Shown piece by piece: positions 27,304-38,231 of a DNA stretch of 64,000 bases. The stretch spans positions 59,125 to 123,124 of the forward strand of contig CAKUFZ010000003.1 of the NCBI GenBank assembly GCA_934654475.1, read 5' to 3'. The notes beneath the pieces are model-generated. The model was not told where the DNA came from. It searched no databases and was given only the letters and a program-made list of their open reading frames with translations. Every line of letters starts with the position of its first letter. Positions within the stretch are counted from its first letter, which is position 1. Both the position numbers and the translations under genes were made by a program. Source of the stretch: an uncultured Coriobacteriales bacterium. Its GTDB lineage: Bacteria > Actinomycetota > Coriobacteriia > Coriobacteriales > UMGS124.

Positions 27304-27329
27304 AACGGGAATCTACCAGCTATATTCCC

Positions 27330-28906
<1,577 letters not shown>

Positions 28907-28908
28907 GG

Positions 28909-30579
28909 CTACTCCCCTTCCTTGACGATGATGTCGTCGATTGCGCCACCGGGAGGCAGCATCGGCATGACGAACTCGTCCTTGTCGATGAGGCAGTTGA
29001 TGACGTAGGGGCCGGCGTAATCGAAGGCGCGGGTCAGAGCGGCGTCGAGGTCCTCGATCGAAGACACCGTCTCGCCGTCGGCGCCGAAGGCCTTGGCCAG
29101 GGCGACGAAGTCGGTAGGACGGTCGAGCGTCGTCTGGGAATGGTGGCCGCCGAAGAACAGCGTCTGCCACTGGCGCACCATGCCAAGCACGCCGTTGTTG
29201 AGCAGCAGGATCGTGACAGGCACGTGGTTCCAGGCAAGCGTGGCCATCTCTTGGACGCACATGCCGAAGGAACCGTCGCCCGTGACGAGCGCCACGTGCT
29301 GGCCCGTGCCCATGGCTGCGCCCAGCGAGGCGCCCAGGCCGAAGCCCATGGTGCCCAGGCCGCCGCTGGAGATGAAGGTGCGGGGCTTGGAGAGGGAGAC
29401 CGTCTGGGCGGCCCACATCTGGTGCTGGCCCACGTCGGTCACCACGGGGGTGTCGGGCGTGAGGTGGGCGTTGAGCTCGAGGATCGCGTTGCGGGGCGTC
29501 ATGCCCTCGCGCTTGTCGGTGGCCTGCTCGTCCTCAAAGGCGCGCAGCTCGGCGATCTTCTCCTGCCACGCGGGACGCTCGCGGCGCTCGACCTGGTCGA
29601 GCAGCTCCTCGAGCGTGAGCTTGAGGTCGCCGCGCAGGGCCACGGCGGCGTGCACCGTCTTGCACAGCTCGGCGCCGTCGACGTCGATGTGGACGATCTT
29701 GGCATGCGGGGCGAAGGCCGAGACCTTGCCGGTGGAGCGGTCGTTGAAACGCGCGCCGCAGGCAATGATGCAGTCGGCCTCGTTCATGCCGACGGAGCAG
29801 GCATAATGGCCGTGCATGCCCTCCATGCCCAGGAAGCGGGGATGGTTGGTGGGCACGCCGGAAATGCCCATCATCGAGCAGCCCACAGGCGCGTCGATCT
29901 TGTCGGCAAGGGCGAGCAGCTCGTCGGTCGCAGCGGAGGCGATGAGACCGCCGCCGAAGTAAATGAAGGGGCGCTCGGAGGCGTTGATGATTTCGGCAGC
30001 CTCCTCGATGCGCACCTGCTTGGCGGCATGCATCGGGTCGGCGGGCACGACGGGGGCGGCGACGTACTCGGTCAGGGCCGCCTGAACGTCCTTGGGCACG
30101 TCGACGAGCACGGGACCGGGACGGTCGGACTTGGCGATGCGGAACGCCTCGCGGATGGTGTCGGCCAGCTCCTCGACCGTCTTCACGAAATAGTTGTGCT
30201 TCGTGATGGGCAGCGTGATGCCCGTGATGTCGATCTCCTGGAAGGAGTCGGTGCCGATGAGGGCGTTGGACACGTTGCCCGTGATGGCAACGAGCGGGGT
30301 GGAGTCGAGGTAGGCGGTGGCGATGCCGGTCACAAGGTTGGTGGCACCGGGGCCCGAGGTGGCAATGACGACGCCGACCTTGCCGGTGGCGCGGGCATAA
30401 CCGTCGGCTGCGTGGGAAGCTCCCTGCTCATGGGCGGTCAGGACATGGTGAATCTCGTCCTGATACTTGAAGATGGAGTCGTAAATGTTAATGACCTGGC
30501 CTCCGGGATAACCGAAGACCGTCTCGCAGCCCTGCTCAATGAGCGTGCGGACGATGATGTCCGCTCCTGAGAGTTGCAT
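28909..30579 (-). CDS. ilvB: Acetolactate synthase large (catalytic) subunit
   Basis: This 556-residue thiamine-diphosphate enzyme condenses pyruvate with pyruvate or 2-ketobutyrate. The catalytic Glu lies in ATGKVGVVIATSGPGATNLV (upstream ThDP region), and the ThDP motif is VTGDGSFGM with the downstream NN. FAD-binding segments are present (GISGVPTNHPRFLGM). The ATG at 30579 gives the family start MQLSGADIIVRTLIEQG, with AAAGGA upstream. It is the first gene of ilvBNC-D. Confidence 0.96.
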   Translation of the reverse strand: MQLSGADIIVRTLIEQGCETVFGYPGGQVINIYDSIFKYQDEIHHVLTAHEQGASHAADGYARATGKVGVVIATSGPGATNLVTGIATAYLDSTPLVAITGNVSNALIGTDSFQEIDITGITLPITKHNYFVKTVEELADTIREAFRIAKSDRPGPVLVDVPKDVQAALTEYVAAPVVPADPMHAAKQVRIEEAAEIINASERPFIYFGGGLIASAATDELLALADKIDAPVGCSMMGISGVPTNHPRFLGMEGMHGHYACSVGMNEADCIIACGARFNDRSTGKVSAFAPHAKIVHIDVDGAELCKTVHAAVALRGDLKLTLEELLDQVERRERPAWQEKIAELRAFEDEQATDKREGMTPRNAILELNAHLTPDTPVVTDVGQHQMWAAQTVSLSKPRTFISSGGLGTMGFGLGASLGAAMGTGQHVALVTGDGSFGMCVQEMATLAWNHVPVTILLLNNGVLGMVRQWQTLFFGGHHSQTTLDRPTDFVALAKAFGADGETVSSIEDLDAALTRAFDYAGPYVINCLIDKDEFVMPMLPPGGAIDDIIVKEGE

Positions 30580-30796
30580 GGGCACCGTCCTTTCCTGGTA
30601 TGCACCGCCAACGGAGTAAATTCGGCAGATTGTAAGGCATTTCACACACTCCTAATGTTAAAGTCGCTGGTCGGACATATTGCTGAAACAAACGGCACAT
30701 CTCCCTTTCGCAAACGGCCGTGAACGTACACTAGGCGGCACCCCAAAGGTTTGTGGCTAAATGGTCTTAGGGGTCGAGAAAATGCAGCGCGCCTGT

Positions 30797-30802
30797 TAAA
30801 AT
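30797..30802 (+). promoter_or_regulatory. Candidate -10 box of the NlpC/P60 gene
   Basis: TAAAAT, preceded by TGT (extended -10 form), lies 34 nt before the ATG. The -35 region is not clear. The rest of the 256-nt gap to ilvB shows no convincing T-box or attenuator for the ilv genes. Confidence 0.4.
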
Positions 30803-30835
30803 GACCGGTTAGTCTATGGAAGAAAGGTCCACACC

Positions 30836-32038
30836 ATGCAACTCAGCACACACATAGCCCGCATGGCCGTGTTGCCCCTCGCCCTCGGCGTCGCCGTGGC
30901 AGGGCTGGGAATGGGCGTGGCTGCCCAGACGGCCCATGCCGAGGCAAGCGCCTCGACCTTGGCCGCACTCTCCGACGCGCAGGCCCGCTACGCCGCCGCC
31001 ACGCAGGAGCTCGACAGTCTCTACCAGCAAGTATACGAGGCTCAGGGCGCCTATGAGGCAACGACCGCGCAGCTCGATGCCACCAACCAGGCCATCGCCG
31101 AAACCCAGTCTCTCATCGCCGACCAGAAGGCCCAGCTCGAGGAGGCCCAGGACATCCTGGCCGACCGCCTGGGCGCCGATTACCGCGCCGGCGAGGCCAA
31201 CATGCTCGACGTCATCTTCTCGGCCACGAGCTTCGAGGACCTCGTCAGCCGCATCTACTACGCCGGCAAGATTTCCGACGCCGACGCGCAGGCCATCCAG
31301 GACGTGAAGGACATCAAGGCCGCCCTTGAAACCAGCGAGGCCCAGCTGCAGGAGCAGCGCGTGCAGCAGGAGCAGCTCCAGGCCCAGCAGGCAGCCGACC
31401 TGCAGAGCCTCAACGAGCAGACCGACGCCTGCGCCGCCTACGTCGCCAGCCTCGACTACGAGGTGCAGTCCCTCTACGCCCAGGCGCAGGCCGAGGCCCA
31501 GGCCGCCGCACAGGCTGCCTCCCAGCAGGTCGCCGCTGCCGCCCAACAGCAGATGCAGGAAGTCATCTCCGCTGCCGAGGATGCCGGTTACCACTACGAC
31601 GAGAGCACCGGCGACTGGAGCGACTCCAGCGGCAACACCGTGAGTTCCGACACGGTGAGCAACGCCACCGGCTACGACGTGAGCTCCATCATCTCGACCG
31701 CCCAGAGCTACATCGGCACCAACTACGTGCTGGGCGGCGAGAGCTACGGCGGCATCGACTGCTCCGGCCTGACCTCGGCCGCATATGGCGGGTCGCTTCC
31801 CCACTACTCGGGCGACCAGTACGACAACGTGGTGAGCAACGGCAGCTACACCTCCGACATCGGCTCGCTCAACCCCGGCGACCTGGTGTTCTACACCAAC
31901 TCCAGCGGCAACATCTACCACGTTGCCCTGTATGTGGGCAACGGCCAGGTCATCGACGCCATCCCCAACGGCGGCGTGCAGCTGCGCGACTACAACTACG
32001 TCGACGGCTACATCGGCGGCGGCACCCCCTCGGTGTAA
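30836..32038 (+). CDS. Secreted NlpC/P60 peptidoglycan hydrolase with coiled-coil N-terminus
   Basis: This 400-residue protein has a Sec signal peptide (to about residue 36, AHAEA) and a long Gln/Ala-rich coiled coil (40-225). An Asp/Ser-rich linker leads to an NlpC/P60 domain (about 280-400). The catalytic Cys309 is in GIDCSGL and His362 in YHVALYVG. It should cut D-Glu-type peptide bonds in peptidoglycan stems, as RipA- and CwlO-like enzymes do; the coiled coil probably controls localisation or activity. AGAAAGG precedes the ATG. Confidence 0.93.
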   Translation: MQLSTHIARMAVLPLALGVAVAGLGMGVAAQTAHAEASASTLAALSDAQARYAAATQELDSLYQQVYEAQGAYEATTAQLDATNQAIAETQSLIADQKAQLEEAQDILADRLGADYRAGEANMLDVIFSATSFEDLVSRIYYAGKISDADAQAIQDVKDIKAALETSEAQLQEQRVQQEQLQAQQAADLQSLNEQTDACAAYVASLDYEVQSLYAQAQAEAQAAAQAASQQVAAAAQQQMQEVISAAEDAGYHYDESTGDWSDSSGNTVSSDTVSNATGYDVSSIISTAQSYIGTNYVLGGESYGGIDCSGLTSAAYGGSLPHYSGDQYDNVVSNGSYTSDIGSLNPGDLVFYTNSSGNIYHVALYVGNGQVIDAIPNGGVQLRDYNYVDGYIGGGTPSV

Positions 32039-32065
32039 CCTCCGAAGTGCTTCATCGCCTCTTGT

Positions 32066-32100
32066 GCCCCGTTCGGCCGTCCGGCCGAGCGGGGCTTTTT
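32066..32100 (+). terminator. Terminator after the NlpC/P60 gene
   Basis: GCCCCGTTCGGCC and GGCCGAGCGGGGC form a 13-bp stem (one wobble pair) with a GTCC loop, followed by five T. Confidence 0.85.
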
Positions 32101-32153
32101 CATTGCGTGATATGCTCGCCGCCATGCAACACGACATCGAAAGGATTGGTCCC

Positions 32154-33143
32154 GTGAAAATTTGCGTCTTGGGCGACAAGGCCTACTACAAGCGCATTCT
32201 GCCTGACAACACCCGCGTCGACTCCCCCGACGTGGTGTTTTTAGGGCGCGGCGCCACAAACGACGAGGTCGTGGCCGCCATGCCCGACACACAGATTCTC
32301 ATAGCCGATGCCATCGCCACGGTCGACGCCGACCTCATCGGCCGCCTGCCGCAGCTGCGCCTCATCCAAAGCGAGGGCGTGAGCTACAACAGCTTCGACT
32401 GTGCATGTGCGGCCGAGCGCGGCGTCTTCGTGTGCAACAACGCCGGCATGAACTCAGGCGCCGTCGCCGAGCAAACGATCCTGCTCATGCTGGGCCTTCT
32501 GCGCAGCGTGGCCACAAGCGACGCGGCCGTGCGACAGGGCAGGCAGATGGAAGTAAAGATGCGCTTCATGCGCGAGGGCATCACCGACCTGGCCGACTGC
32601 ACCGTGGGACTGGTGGGCATGGGCGCCATCGGGCAGGCGACGGCGGCGCGGCTGCATGCCTTTGGGTGCCGCGCGCTCTACGCCAACCGCTCACGCAAAC
32701 CCACCGAGCTTGAAGAGGCCCTGGGCATCGAATACATGGAGCTCGACGAGCTGCTCGCAAAGAGCGACATCGTGAGTCTGCACTGCGCAGTGACCCCCGA
32801 GACCTGCGGCATGGTCGACAGGAACTTCCTCGCAAAGATGCGCCAGGGCGCATACCTCGTAAACACCGCGCGCGGCCAGCTTGTGGACAACGAGGCACTC
32901 GCACAGGCGCTTGAGAGCGGGCGCCTTGCCGGGGCAGGCTTGGACACCGTGCACCCTGAGCCCGTCGAGCTGTCGAACCCCCTGCTCCAGCTCTCGCCGC
33001 AGGCCTCGCAGCGCGTGCTCTTCTCCCCTCACCTGGGCGGCATCACGACAGGCAGCATGCGTCGCGGGCAAGCCCACATGTGGGAAAACGTGGCGCGGCT
33101 CGAAGCCGGCGAGCGCCCCACGTGCGTCGTGAACGGGCTCTAG
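32154..33143 (+). CDS. D-isomer-specific 2-hydroxyacid dehydrogenase
   Basis: This 329-residue NAD-dependent dehydrogenase carries the Rossmann fingerprint GLVGMGAIGQATA (near residue 145). The catalytic Arg is in NTARGQLVD, the Glu in HPEPVELSNPL and the His in FSPHLGGIT. It is close in layout to phosphoglycerate and lactate dehydrogenases, but the substrate cannot be assigned. The GTG at 32154 has AAAGGA 8 nt upstream; an ATG at 32124 lacks a ribosome site. It has its own terminator downstream. Confidence 0.9.
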   Translation: MKICVLGDKAYYKRILPDNTRVDSPDVVFLGRGATNDEVVAAMPDTQILIADAIATVDADLIGRLPQLRLIQSEGVSYNSFDCACAAERGVFVCNNAGMNSGAVAEQTILLMLGLLRSVATSDAAVRQGRQMEVKMRFMREGITDLADCTVGLVGMGAIGQATAARLHAFGCRALYANRSRKPTELEEALGIEYMELDELLAKSDIVSLHCAVTPETCGMVDRNFLAKMRQGAYLVNTARGQLVDNEALAQALESGRLAGAGLDTVHPEPVELSNPLLQLSPQASQRVLFSPHLGGITTGSMRRGQAHMWENVARLEAGERPTCVVNGL

Positions 33144-33165
33144 GCCGCAAAGAATCCCGCATACG

Positions 33166-33193
33166 AAAAGGGCCCCTGCCGGGGCCCTTTTTG
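33166..33193. terminator. Bidirectional terminator
   Basis: AAAAGGGCCCC-TGCC-GGGGCCCTTTTT is a perfect stem flanked by A and T runs. It lies between two convergent genes and ends both transcripts. Confidence 0.88.
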
Positions 33194-33196
33194 CTG

Positions 33197-33847
33197 CTAG
33201 ATGATGCCGAGGTTGCCTCGGTCGAACGCGTCGGGCTTGGTCTGCCCCACAAGGCGCTCGTAGTAGGCGCTGAAGCGCTCCACCGCAGCCCCGCGTGCGT
33301 CCGTCGCACCCACGACGCCGTGCTCGTCGCTCACAAGCATGACCTCGTCACCGGGCTGTGCCTGCATCTCCGGATTGAAGGAGACCTCCATCTTGAGGGT
33401 TTTCGCCAGGTCGGCGATCAGCGAGTTTGCACCCGACAGCACACGGCTGGCATCCATAAGCGCCACGAGCGACGTCTTGCCCCCTTCCTCGCGCACAACC
33501 CAGGCGACCTCGCCGGGCACGGGGTCGTCGGCACATGCGCGGGCGCGCTCGATGAGGGCTTGCACGTCCATGGGCTCGAGCGCGACGTAGGGCTCAACGC
33601 CCATGAGGGCGCGGCCCTGGTCGTCAACCACAAACGTCATGACGCCGTTGGGGTCCTTGAGGGCGCCCTCGGCCAGGGTCCACTCGATGTGCTGCCTCGC
33701 CCAGCTCTTGAGGCCCGCCGCAAGGCCGCGCGACTCAAAGGCGTGCAGGTGCCTGCTCTTGAGCGGCAGGGCGCACTTGTGCAGGCGCCAGCGCACGGAA
33801 ATGACGGGCTCGCCCGCAACCAGGTCCTCGGGGATGAATTCGCTCAT
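33197..33847 (-). CDS. Hypothetical protein, 216 residues
   Basis: I do not recognise this family. The protein is soluble, acidic and without a signal peptide or transmembrane helix. It contains several short segments that look like two alpha/beta repeats (VMTFVVDDQGRALMGVEPY and MLVSDEHGVVGATDARG). The ATG at 33847 follows AAGGAA. It is the third gene of a minus-strand set with the Ala-rich protein (19 nt upstream) and the 1059-residue protein, so the three are likely one operon. Confidence 0.65.
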   Translation of the reverse strand: MSEFIPEDLVAGEPVISVRWRLHKCALPLKSRHLHAFESRGLAAGLKSWARQHIEWTLAEGALKDPNGVMTFVVDDQGRALMGVEPYVALEPMDVQALIERARACADDPVPGEVAWVVREEGGKTSLVALMDASRVLSGANSLIADLAKTLKMEVSFNPEMQAQPGDEVMLVSDEHGVVGATDARGAAVERFSAYYERLVGQTKPDAFDRGNLGII

Positions 33848-33866
33848 TGTCGGTCGTTCCTTCTCT

Positions 33867-34841
33867 CTAGGCGTTGATGGTTGGGCCTTGATCGGTCGTA
33901 TGGGAATCGCATGCGCGCGGCTGTTCCCCATCCGATGACGGCGACGAGGGGGCGGGGTCTCGGACCTCGGCGTCAACATGCACCACGTCGTCATGGTCGG
34001 AAGCCTTGCGCAGGTAGTACATGCCGGCGGCGATGGCCGCGGCGCCCGGGCCGGGCAAGACGAGCATAGGCAGCCCTGCCATGATAAGCAATGCGCCCAC
34101 CGCTTTGTTGCCAACGGGGCCAAAGTCGTCCTTGGCACCCTTGGGATACACACGAGCATAGTCGCGCTTGCCGCCCGGCTCCTTGACGTATGCCTCAACC
34201 ACGACGTCTTGGCCGGTACGGGCGTTGTGCACCGTGTGGGCACGCGCATCGGCCTCGCGCATGTCCACCGCGTTCTTCACCGCGACCTCGGCGACCGCCT
34301 TGGCCGCCGTCTTGCCTGCCCGACTCGCTGCAGTCTTCGCCGCGCTGGCAGCCGCATTGGCCACGGCGCTTGCGGGGCGCTTGCCCTTGAGGGCGGCAAA
34401 GGCCGCCGACTGAGCCGCCTCCACCGCCGCCTCGGCCACAGCGGGGGCAGCCTTCTCGACGGCGTCCACCACGGCGGGCGCGGTGCGCGCCGCAGCCTGC
34501 TGCACAGCGGGCACCGCGGCCTGGACGCCGTCGCGGGCCGCCTGCGTCCCCGTCTGCACCCCATGGGCGACGACCTCGGCGGCACGCCGTGCGGCAACGG
34601 GTGCCTGGGCGGCCACCTCGCGCGCCTTCTCGGCAGCCTTGCCAGCGGCGTCCTTCACGGCTGGCGTCACACGATTGGCAGCATCCCTCATAGCCGGCGC
34701 AATGCGCTCGGCGGCATCCCTCATAGCCGGCGCAATGCGCTCGCCGGCATCCTTCACGGCAGGCACGGCGGCACGGGCCGCACGCTCGGCCTCCAGGCGT
34801 GCCTTGCGCCCGAAAGCCATAACCTTGCTTGTCAAATCCAT
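33867..34841 (-). CDS. Ala-rich helical repeat protein with C-terminal membrane segment
   Basis: This 324-residue protein is mostly a chain of 11-residue amphipathic helical repeats (DAAERIAPAMR-like; residues 20-60 are the clearest). A longer Ala-rich helix follows, and then a globular part with a hydrophobic segment near residues 250-275 (ALLIMAGLPMLVLPGPGAAA). The repeat style resembles lipid-surface-binding helices (apolipoprotein or perilipin-like), but no homology is claimed. It sits between two unrecognised genes in the same direction. Confidence 0.6.
   Translation of the reverse strand: MDLTSKVMAFGRKARLEAERAARAAVPAVKDAGERIAPAMRDAAERIAPAMRDAANRVTPAVKDAAGKAAEKAREVAAQAPVAARRAAEVVAHGVQTGTQAARDGVQAAVPAVQQAAARTAPAVVDAVEKAAPAVAEAAVEAAQSAAFAALKGKRPASAVANAAASAAKTAASRAGKTAAKAVAEVAVKNAVDMREADARAHTVHNARTGQDVVVEAYVKEPGGKRDYARVYPKGAKDDFGPVGNKAVGALLIMAGLPMLVLPGPGAAAIAAGMYYLRKASDHDDVVHVDAEVRDPAPSSPSSDGEQPRACDSHTTDQGPTINA
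34681..34746. repeat. Two tandem 33-nt repeats inside the Ala-rich gene
   Basis: Units at 34681-34713 and 34714-34746 are nearly identical and encode successive 11-residue helical repeats of the form DAAERIAPAMR. They show recent expansion of the repeat region. Confidence 0.8.
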
Positions 34842-34872
34842 ATCGTCACCCCATCGCTTCGGTCACAGGCGC

Positions 34873-37800
34873 TCATACCTCCAGGGAGCTGAGCACCGGG
34901 GCCATGGCGTCGTCGTGCCGGCCTATGGCGGAGGCTCCCAGCAACTTGAAGGCAAGCCCCTTGTTCCCCGCATCGAGCACGGTGCCCGCGGCCTTCACCA
35001 GAAAGTCGATGTTGCGCTGACAAAGGTCGAGGTCAATGCCCGCCCCCTGCAAGACGAGCTTCGCCTCGCGCTCGGTGAACGTCTTGATCTCGACGCCCCG
35101 GCGCTCGGCCAGGTCGCGCAGCTCGGTGGAAGCGACATCGGCCAGCGTGCGGTCGTAGGCGACGCTGCGCTGGTAGCACGCCATGCCGGCGTCGAGCTCG
35201 TCGGTCATGCAGAAGGCGTATCCCAGCCAGTACAGCGCAAGTCCCAGGTCCTTGGGGTTCCACATGATCTTGAAAGCGCTCTTGAGCGTTGCGATCTCAC
35301 TCACATAGTCAAACGACGAGAAGTAGCAGCGAGCCAGGCGCAGGTAGCTCGCCGCCACACTCGGGGCGAGTTCGACGCAACGCCGCGCGTGCGCAATGGC
35401 CTGCTCGGAAGCGTCGAGGTTGTCGTCGAGCAGGGAAGACAGGCGGTAGTGTGCCATAAAGTACTCGTCGGCGCACAAGGCCAAGTCGCGGCCCGCCAGG
35501 TCGTCTGCGCAGCACAGGCCGTACAAGGCGCGCGCGGCGTACGAGTCGAAATAGCGGAAGCACCGCGTCTTGGAGTCGACGAACCACCCGTTCATGTCGG
35601 AGGAGTCGACCATCTCCTCCAGGATGCGACGCGCCTCGCGGGGATTCTTGCCCACCGTCTGCGCGGCGCGGGCCATCTGAGCCTGCAGGCCGTAGATGTC
35701 GTCGAGCGCCACGGCCGCCTCGTCATGCGAGTCCGCCTCGATGGCGTCGGTCGCAATGCCCTCGATCACGCGCATGAGGGCCGCGCGCGTGAGGGGGTTC
35801 TCCGTGCGCTCATAGGCATCGCGGGCCTGGGCGATCGCCGCAAGGCTGTCGTCGCCCTCAAAGCTCTCCATGATGCGGCGGGCCTCTTCTTTGCGGCTCG
35901 CGCCCTCGAAAATGCCGAGGTCGCAGACGCGGCGGGCCGCCAGTTCGGCCCCGCCCTCCTCGGACAGGACGCGCTGGTCGAGCTCAACCTCGCGCACGGC
36001 CTCTTCGCTGGCAAAAGGCTCGTCGCCCAAGTTGAAGAGGGGTTTCACGCCCACGAGCCTGCGGTGCGCGTCGAGGCTGAAGACATGGGGGGCACGGGAA
36101 AGCGCCTCGAACGGGTCGGCCTGACAGCCGGCGCGACCGTCGGCGTCAACGAGCATGGCATTGAGCTGGTCTCGACTCAGGCGGGCGGACAGCACACACT
36201 CCGGCTCAGTGGGAGCGCAGATCTCACCGATACCAGGCAGGATGAGGAAGGGCTCGGGCTTTGCTCCATCGGCCGACGCGCCGGCAAGCTTCTGCGCGGC
36301 GCCAAACCCACGCCGCACGTTCACCCAAACCTGCTCGACATCGGGACATGCCCAGAAACCGACGGCCGCGCATGCCAAAAGAGAGAAGGCAGCATAGCGG
36401 CTCGCAAGCCCCTGGCGCATCCCCTCGTCGCATGGCTGCCAACACCCCTGCTCCTTGTCCCAACGCAGACCCGGCATGACGCAGGCCGGCATCGATGCAA
36501 TCTCCACCACCAGGGTGTGTCCCTTGGCGTCGTAATCAAACTCATATTCCAGGCGATACGGCAGGCGCAGGCACTCGCACCCCCGCGCGAACGCCATGCG
36601 AACGTCGAGGTCTCCCGCTCCGGCAGGAGCAGGCTGGGCGTGCATGGGATTGCCGCCCAGGTACGGATCGGCCGCGGCGAGGGCATGGTCGGTGCACCAT
36701 GCGTCGAGCTCGGCGGTCTCAGCGGGACCCATCGTCTGCAGCTTCTCCGCACCGTAGGCCCGCTGCATGCCCACGAGGCGATTGAACAGGCCTTCGGCCT
36801 CCAGCAGCATGCGAGCCCCCTCGGCGTTTACCTGCGAGGGGTCGAAGATGACATAGAACGTGTCCGCGTACTTCGTCGTGCGCATCATCTTGATTTGCGG
36901 GGCAGGAGCCGCAGTGTTTGCGGAGCCCGGAGCAGCCCCGAGCACCGTGAGGCCGGGGATTCCGCTGGCAGCAAGGGCACCGCCGATCATGGCGGCGATG
37001 TGCTGCACCACCTGGCTTGCCTGGGGAGCGCCTCCGGCAGGCTGGGACGCAAGCGACCCCAAGAAGGGCACTCCGGCCGGCATGATTCCATCCTGAGGAC
37101 CCGCTGTTTCACCCAGCGAAGCCGCATCGACGCCGTCAAAGCCCGCCTCGCGCAGGGTTTGCGCTGCATAGGACACCAGGCCCGGCACAAGCACGCCAGG
37201 GCGGCCCTGGGCCTCGTCGTCCATATCGATGATGCCCTGCGCCGCCTCAAACACGTCGGTGGCGCGCAGTTTGCCAAGCGCATCGCGCACGCCCAGGCCC
37301 GTCAGGGAGTATCCCCCGTCGTGCGGGAACTGCCAGAACACGAGAAAGGCCACGGCAGCGGCCGCGCACAGCGTGAGCCCCGAGGCATCGCAGCCCAGGT
37401 TCACCCGAGAGCTCGAAAGCGCGATGCCTCCCGTGGCTTCCATGAACTCACAGGCACGAAAAGCCGGGGCCTTCTCTTGGGCGACCTCCACGCATCCCGC
37501 GCCATCGCGGTCAGCATAGCGCTTGAACTGCACGTCGGGTGTGCGCGCGGGCGGCATCGACACCGCCTCGCCGGTGGCGAACACGCGGCCGAACTCGTCG
37601 ATAAGCGCCAGGATGCGCACACGGCACGCATGGCAGGTGGTCAGGATGCACGGCAGGCGGCGCATAGGCTTGGCGTCGACCGTGGGGTCGTCGCCTGCGG
37701 CAAACGACACAAGCCAGGAGGCACCGGCGGCAGGCAGGGGAATTCCCTGGGCGACGAGGCAATAGCCCACACCCTCGGGCGTGCCCGTCGGCGTGGGGAG

Positions 37801-38052
37801 CTTCTGCACCTTGGAGCCTTTCGGCAACGCGTACAAGCCGTCATCGTCGGCTTGCGGGGCGGACGCGACGGGCGCAAATCGACCCTGCAGCGCATTGAAG
37901 GCCCGCTCTATGAGACCTGCCTTGGTCGGCACGGCACCGGTATCGCCGGCAATGTCAACGGCACCGTCCTGCGACACAAGGAAGGACGGCTCCGGCACAG
38001 GCGCAGGATGCATGCAGGGCGCCTGCACATCTGTCTGCTGATTTGTGCTCAC
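34873..38052 (-). CDS. Large hypothetical protein, 1059 residues, with helical C-terminus (TPR-like)
   Basis: I do not recognise this protein as a whole. Features seen are a Pro-rich start, a short hydrophobic helix near residue 230 (LTLCAAAAVAFLVFWQF), and a Gly/Ala-rich linker near 350-390. A second hydrophobic stretch is near 585 (AAFSLLACAAVGFWACP). From about residue 780 to the end there is an all-helical region whose repeats (ARRCVELAPSVAASYLRLAR, CYQRSVAYDRTLADVA) look like tetratricopeptide units. A scaffold role is plausible. The GTG start follows AGAGGT. Confidence 0.65.
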   Translation of the reverse strand: MSTNQQTDVQAPCMHPAPVPEPSFLVSQDGAVDIAGDTGAVPTKAGLIERAFNALQGRFAPVASAPQADDDGLYALPKGSKVQKLPTPTGTPEGVGYCLVAQGIPLPAAGASWLVSFAAGDDPTVDAKPMRRLPCILTTCHACRVRILALIDEFGRVFATGEAVSMPPARTPDVQFKRYADRDGAGCVEVAQEKAPAFRACEFMEATGGIALSSSRVNLGCDASGLTLCAAAAVAFLVFWQFPHDGGYSLTGLGVRDALGKLRATDVFEAAQGIIDMDDEAQGRPGVLVPGLVSYAAQTLREAGFDGVDAASLGETAGPQDGIMPAGVPFLGSLASQPAGGAPQASQVVQHIAAMIGGALAASGIPGLTVLGAAPGSANTAAPAPQIKMMRTTKYADTFYVIFDPSQVNAEGARMLLEAEGLFNRLVGMQRAYGAEKLQTMGPAETAELDAWCTDHALAAADPYLGGNPMHAQPAPAGAGDLDVRMAFARGCECLRLPYRLEYEFDYDAKGHTLVVEIASMPACVMPGLRWDKEQGCWQPCDEGMRQGLASRYAAFSLLACAAVGFWACPDVEQVWVNVRRGFGAAQKLAGASADGAKPEPFLILPGIGEICAPTEPECVLSARLSRDQLNAMLVDADGRAGCQADPFEALSRAPHVFSLDAHRRLVGVKPLFNLGDEPFASEEAVREVELDQRVLSEEGGAELAARRVCDLGIFEGASRKEEARRIMESFEGDDSLAAIAQARDAYERTENPLTRAALMRVIEGIATDAIEADSHDEAAVALDDIYGLQAQMARAAQTVGKNPREARRILEEMVDSSDMNGWFVDSKTRCFRYFDSYAARALYGLCCADDLAGRDLALCADEYFMAHYRLSSLLDDNLDASEQAIAHARRCVELAPSVAASYLRLARCYFSSFDYVSEIATLKSAFKIMWNPKDLGLALYWLGYAFCMTDELDAGMACYQRSVAYDRTLADVASTELRDLAERRGVEIKTFTEREAKLVLQGAGIDLDLCQRNIDFLVKAAGTVLDAGNKGLAFKLLGASAIGRHDDAMAPVLSSLEV

Positions 38053-38231
38053 GAGTGGTTACCTCTTCTCATCTTTTGTCTCACCTCCAAGTTTCCCACA
38101 CCTGAGCCCATCATGCGAGGTAATAACAAAATATGAGCGTGTTCGTCGCAAGGTTGCCCACATGCAAGCCCCGCACGGCTATCATTGCCCATGCACGCAA
38201 CGTCATTTCGTCACCCGAACCGAGGAAAACC

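Noticed and set aside
26777..27329. Insertion sequence or transposon remnant
   Set aside because: No transposase fragment, target duplication or terminal repeat around the whole region is visible. A non-autonomous element cannot be fully excluded.
30580..30645. Longer ilvB start at GTG 30645
   Set aside because: The added residues (Cys-rich, MKCLTICRIY) do not fit the family, and the spacing to AGGAG is too short. ATG 30579 gives the standard N-terminus.
30580..30835. T-box leader for the ilv operon
   Set aside because: I find no T-box sequence (AGGGTGGNACCGCG-like) and no terminator/antiterminator pair in the leader.
34483..38136. A 1217-codon open frame on the plus strand
   Set aside because: It lies opposite the 1059-residue gene and its neighbour. 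In GC-rich DNA the antisense frame often stays open because stop codons are rare; its protein is Arg/Gly/His-rich low complexity, and it has no ribosome site.
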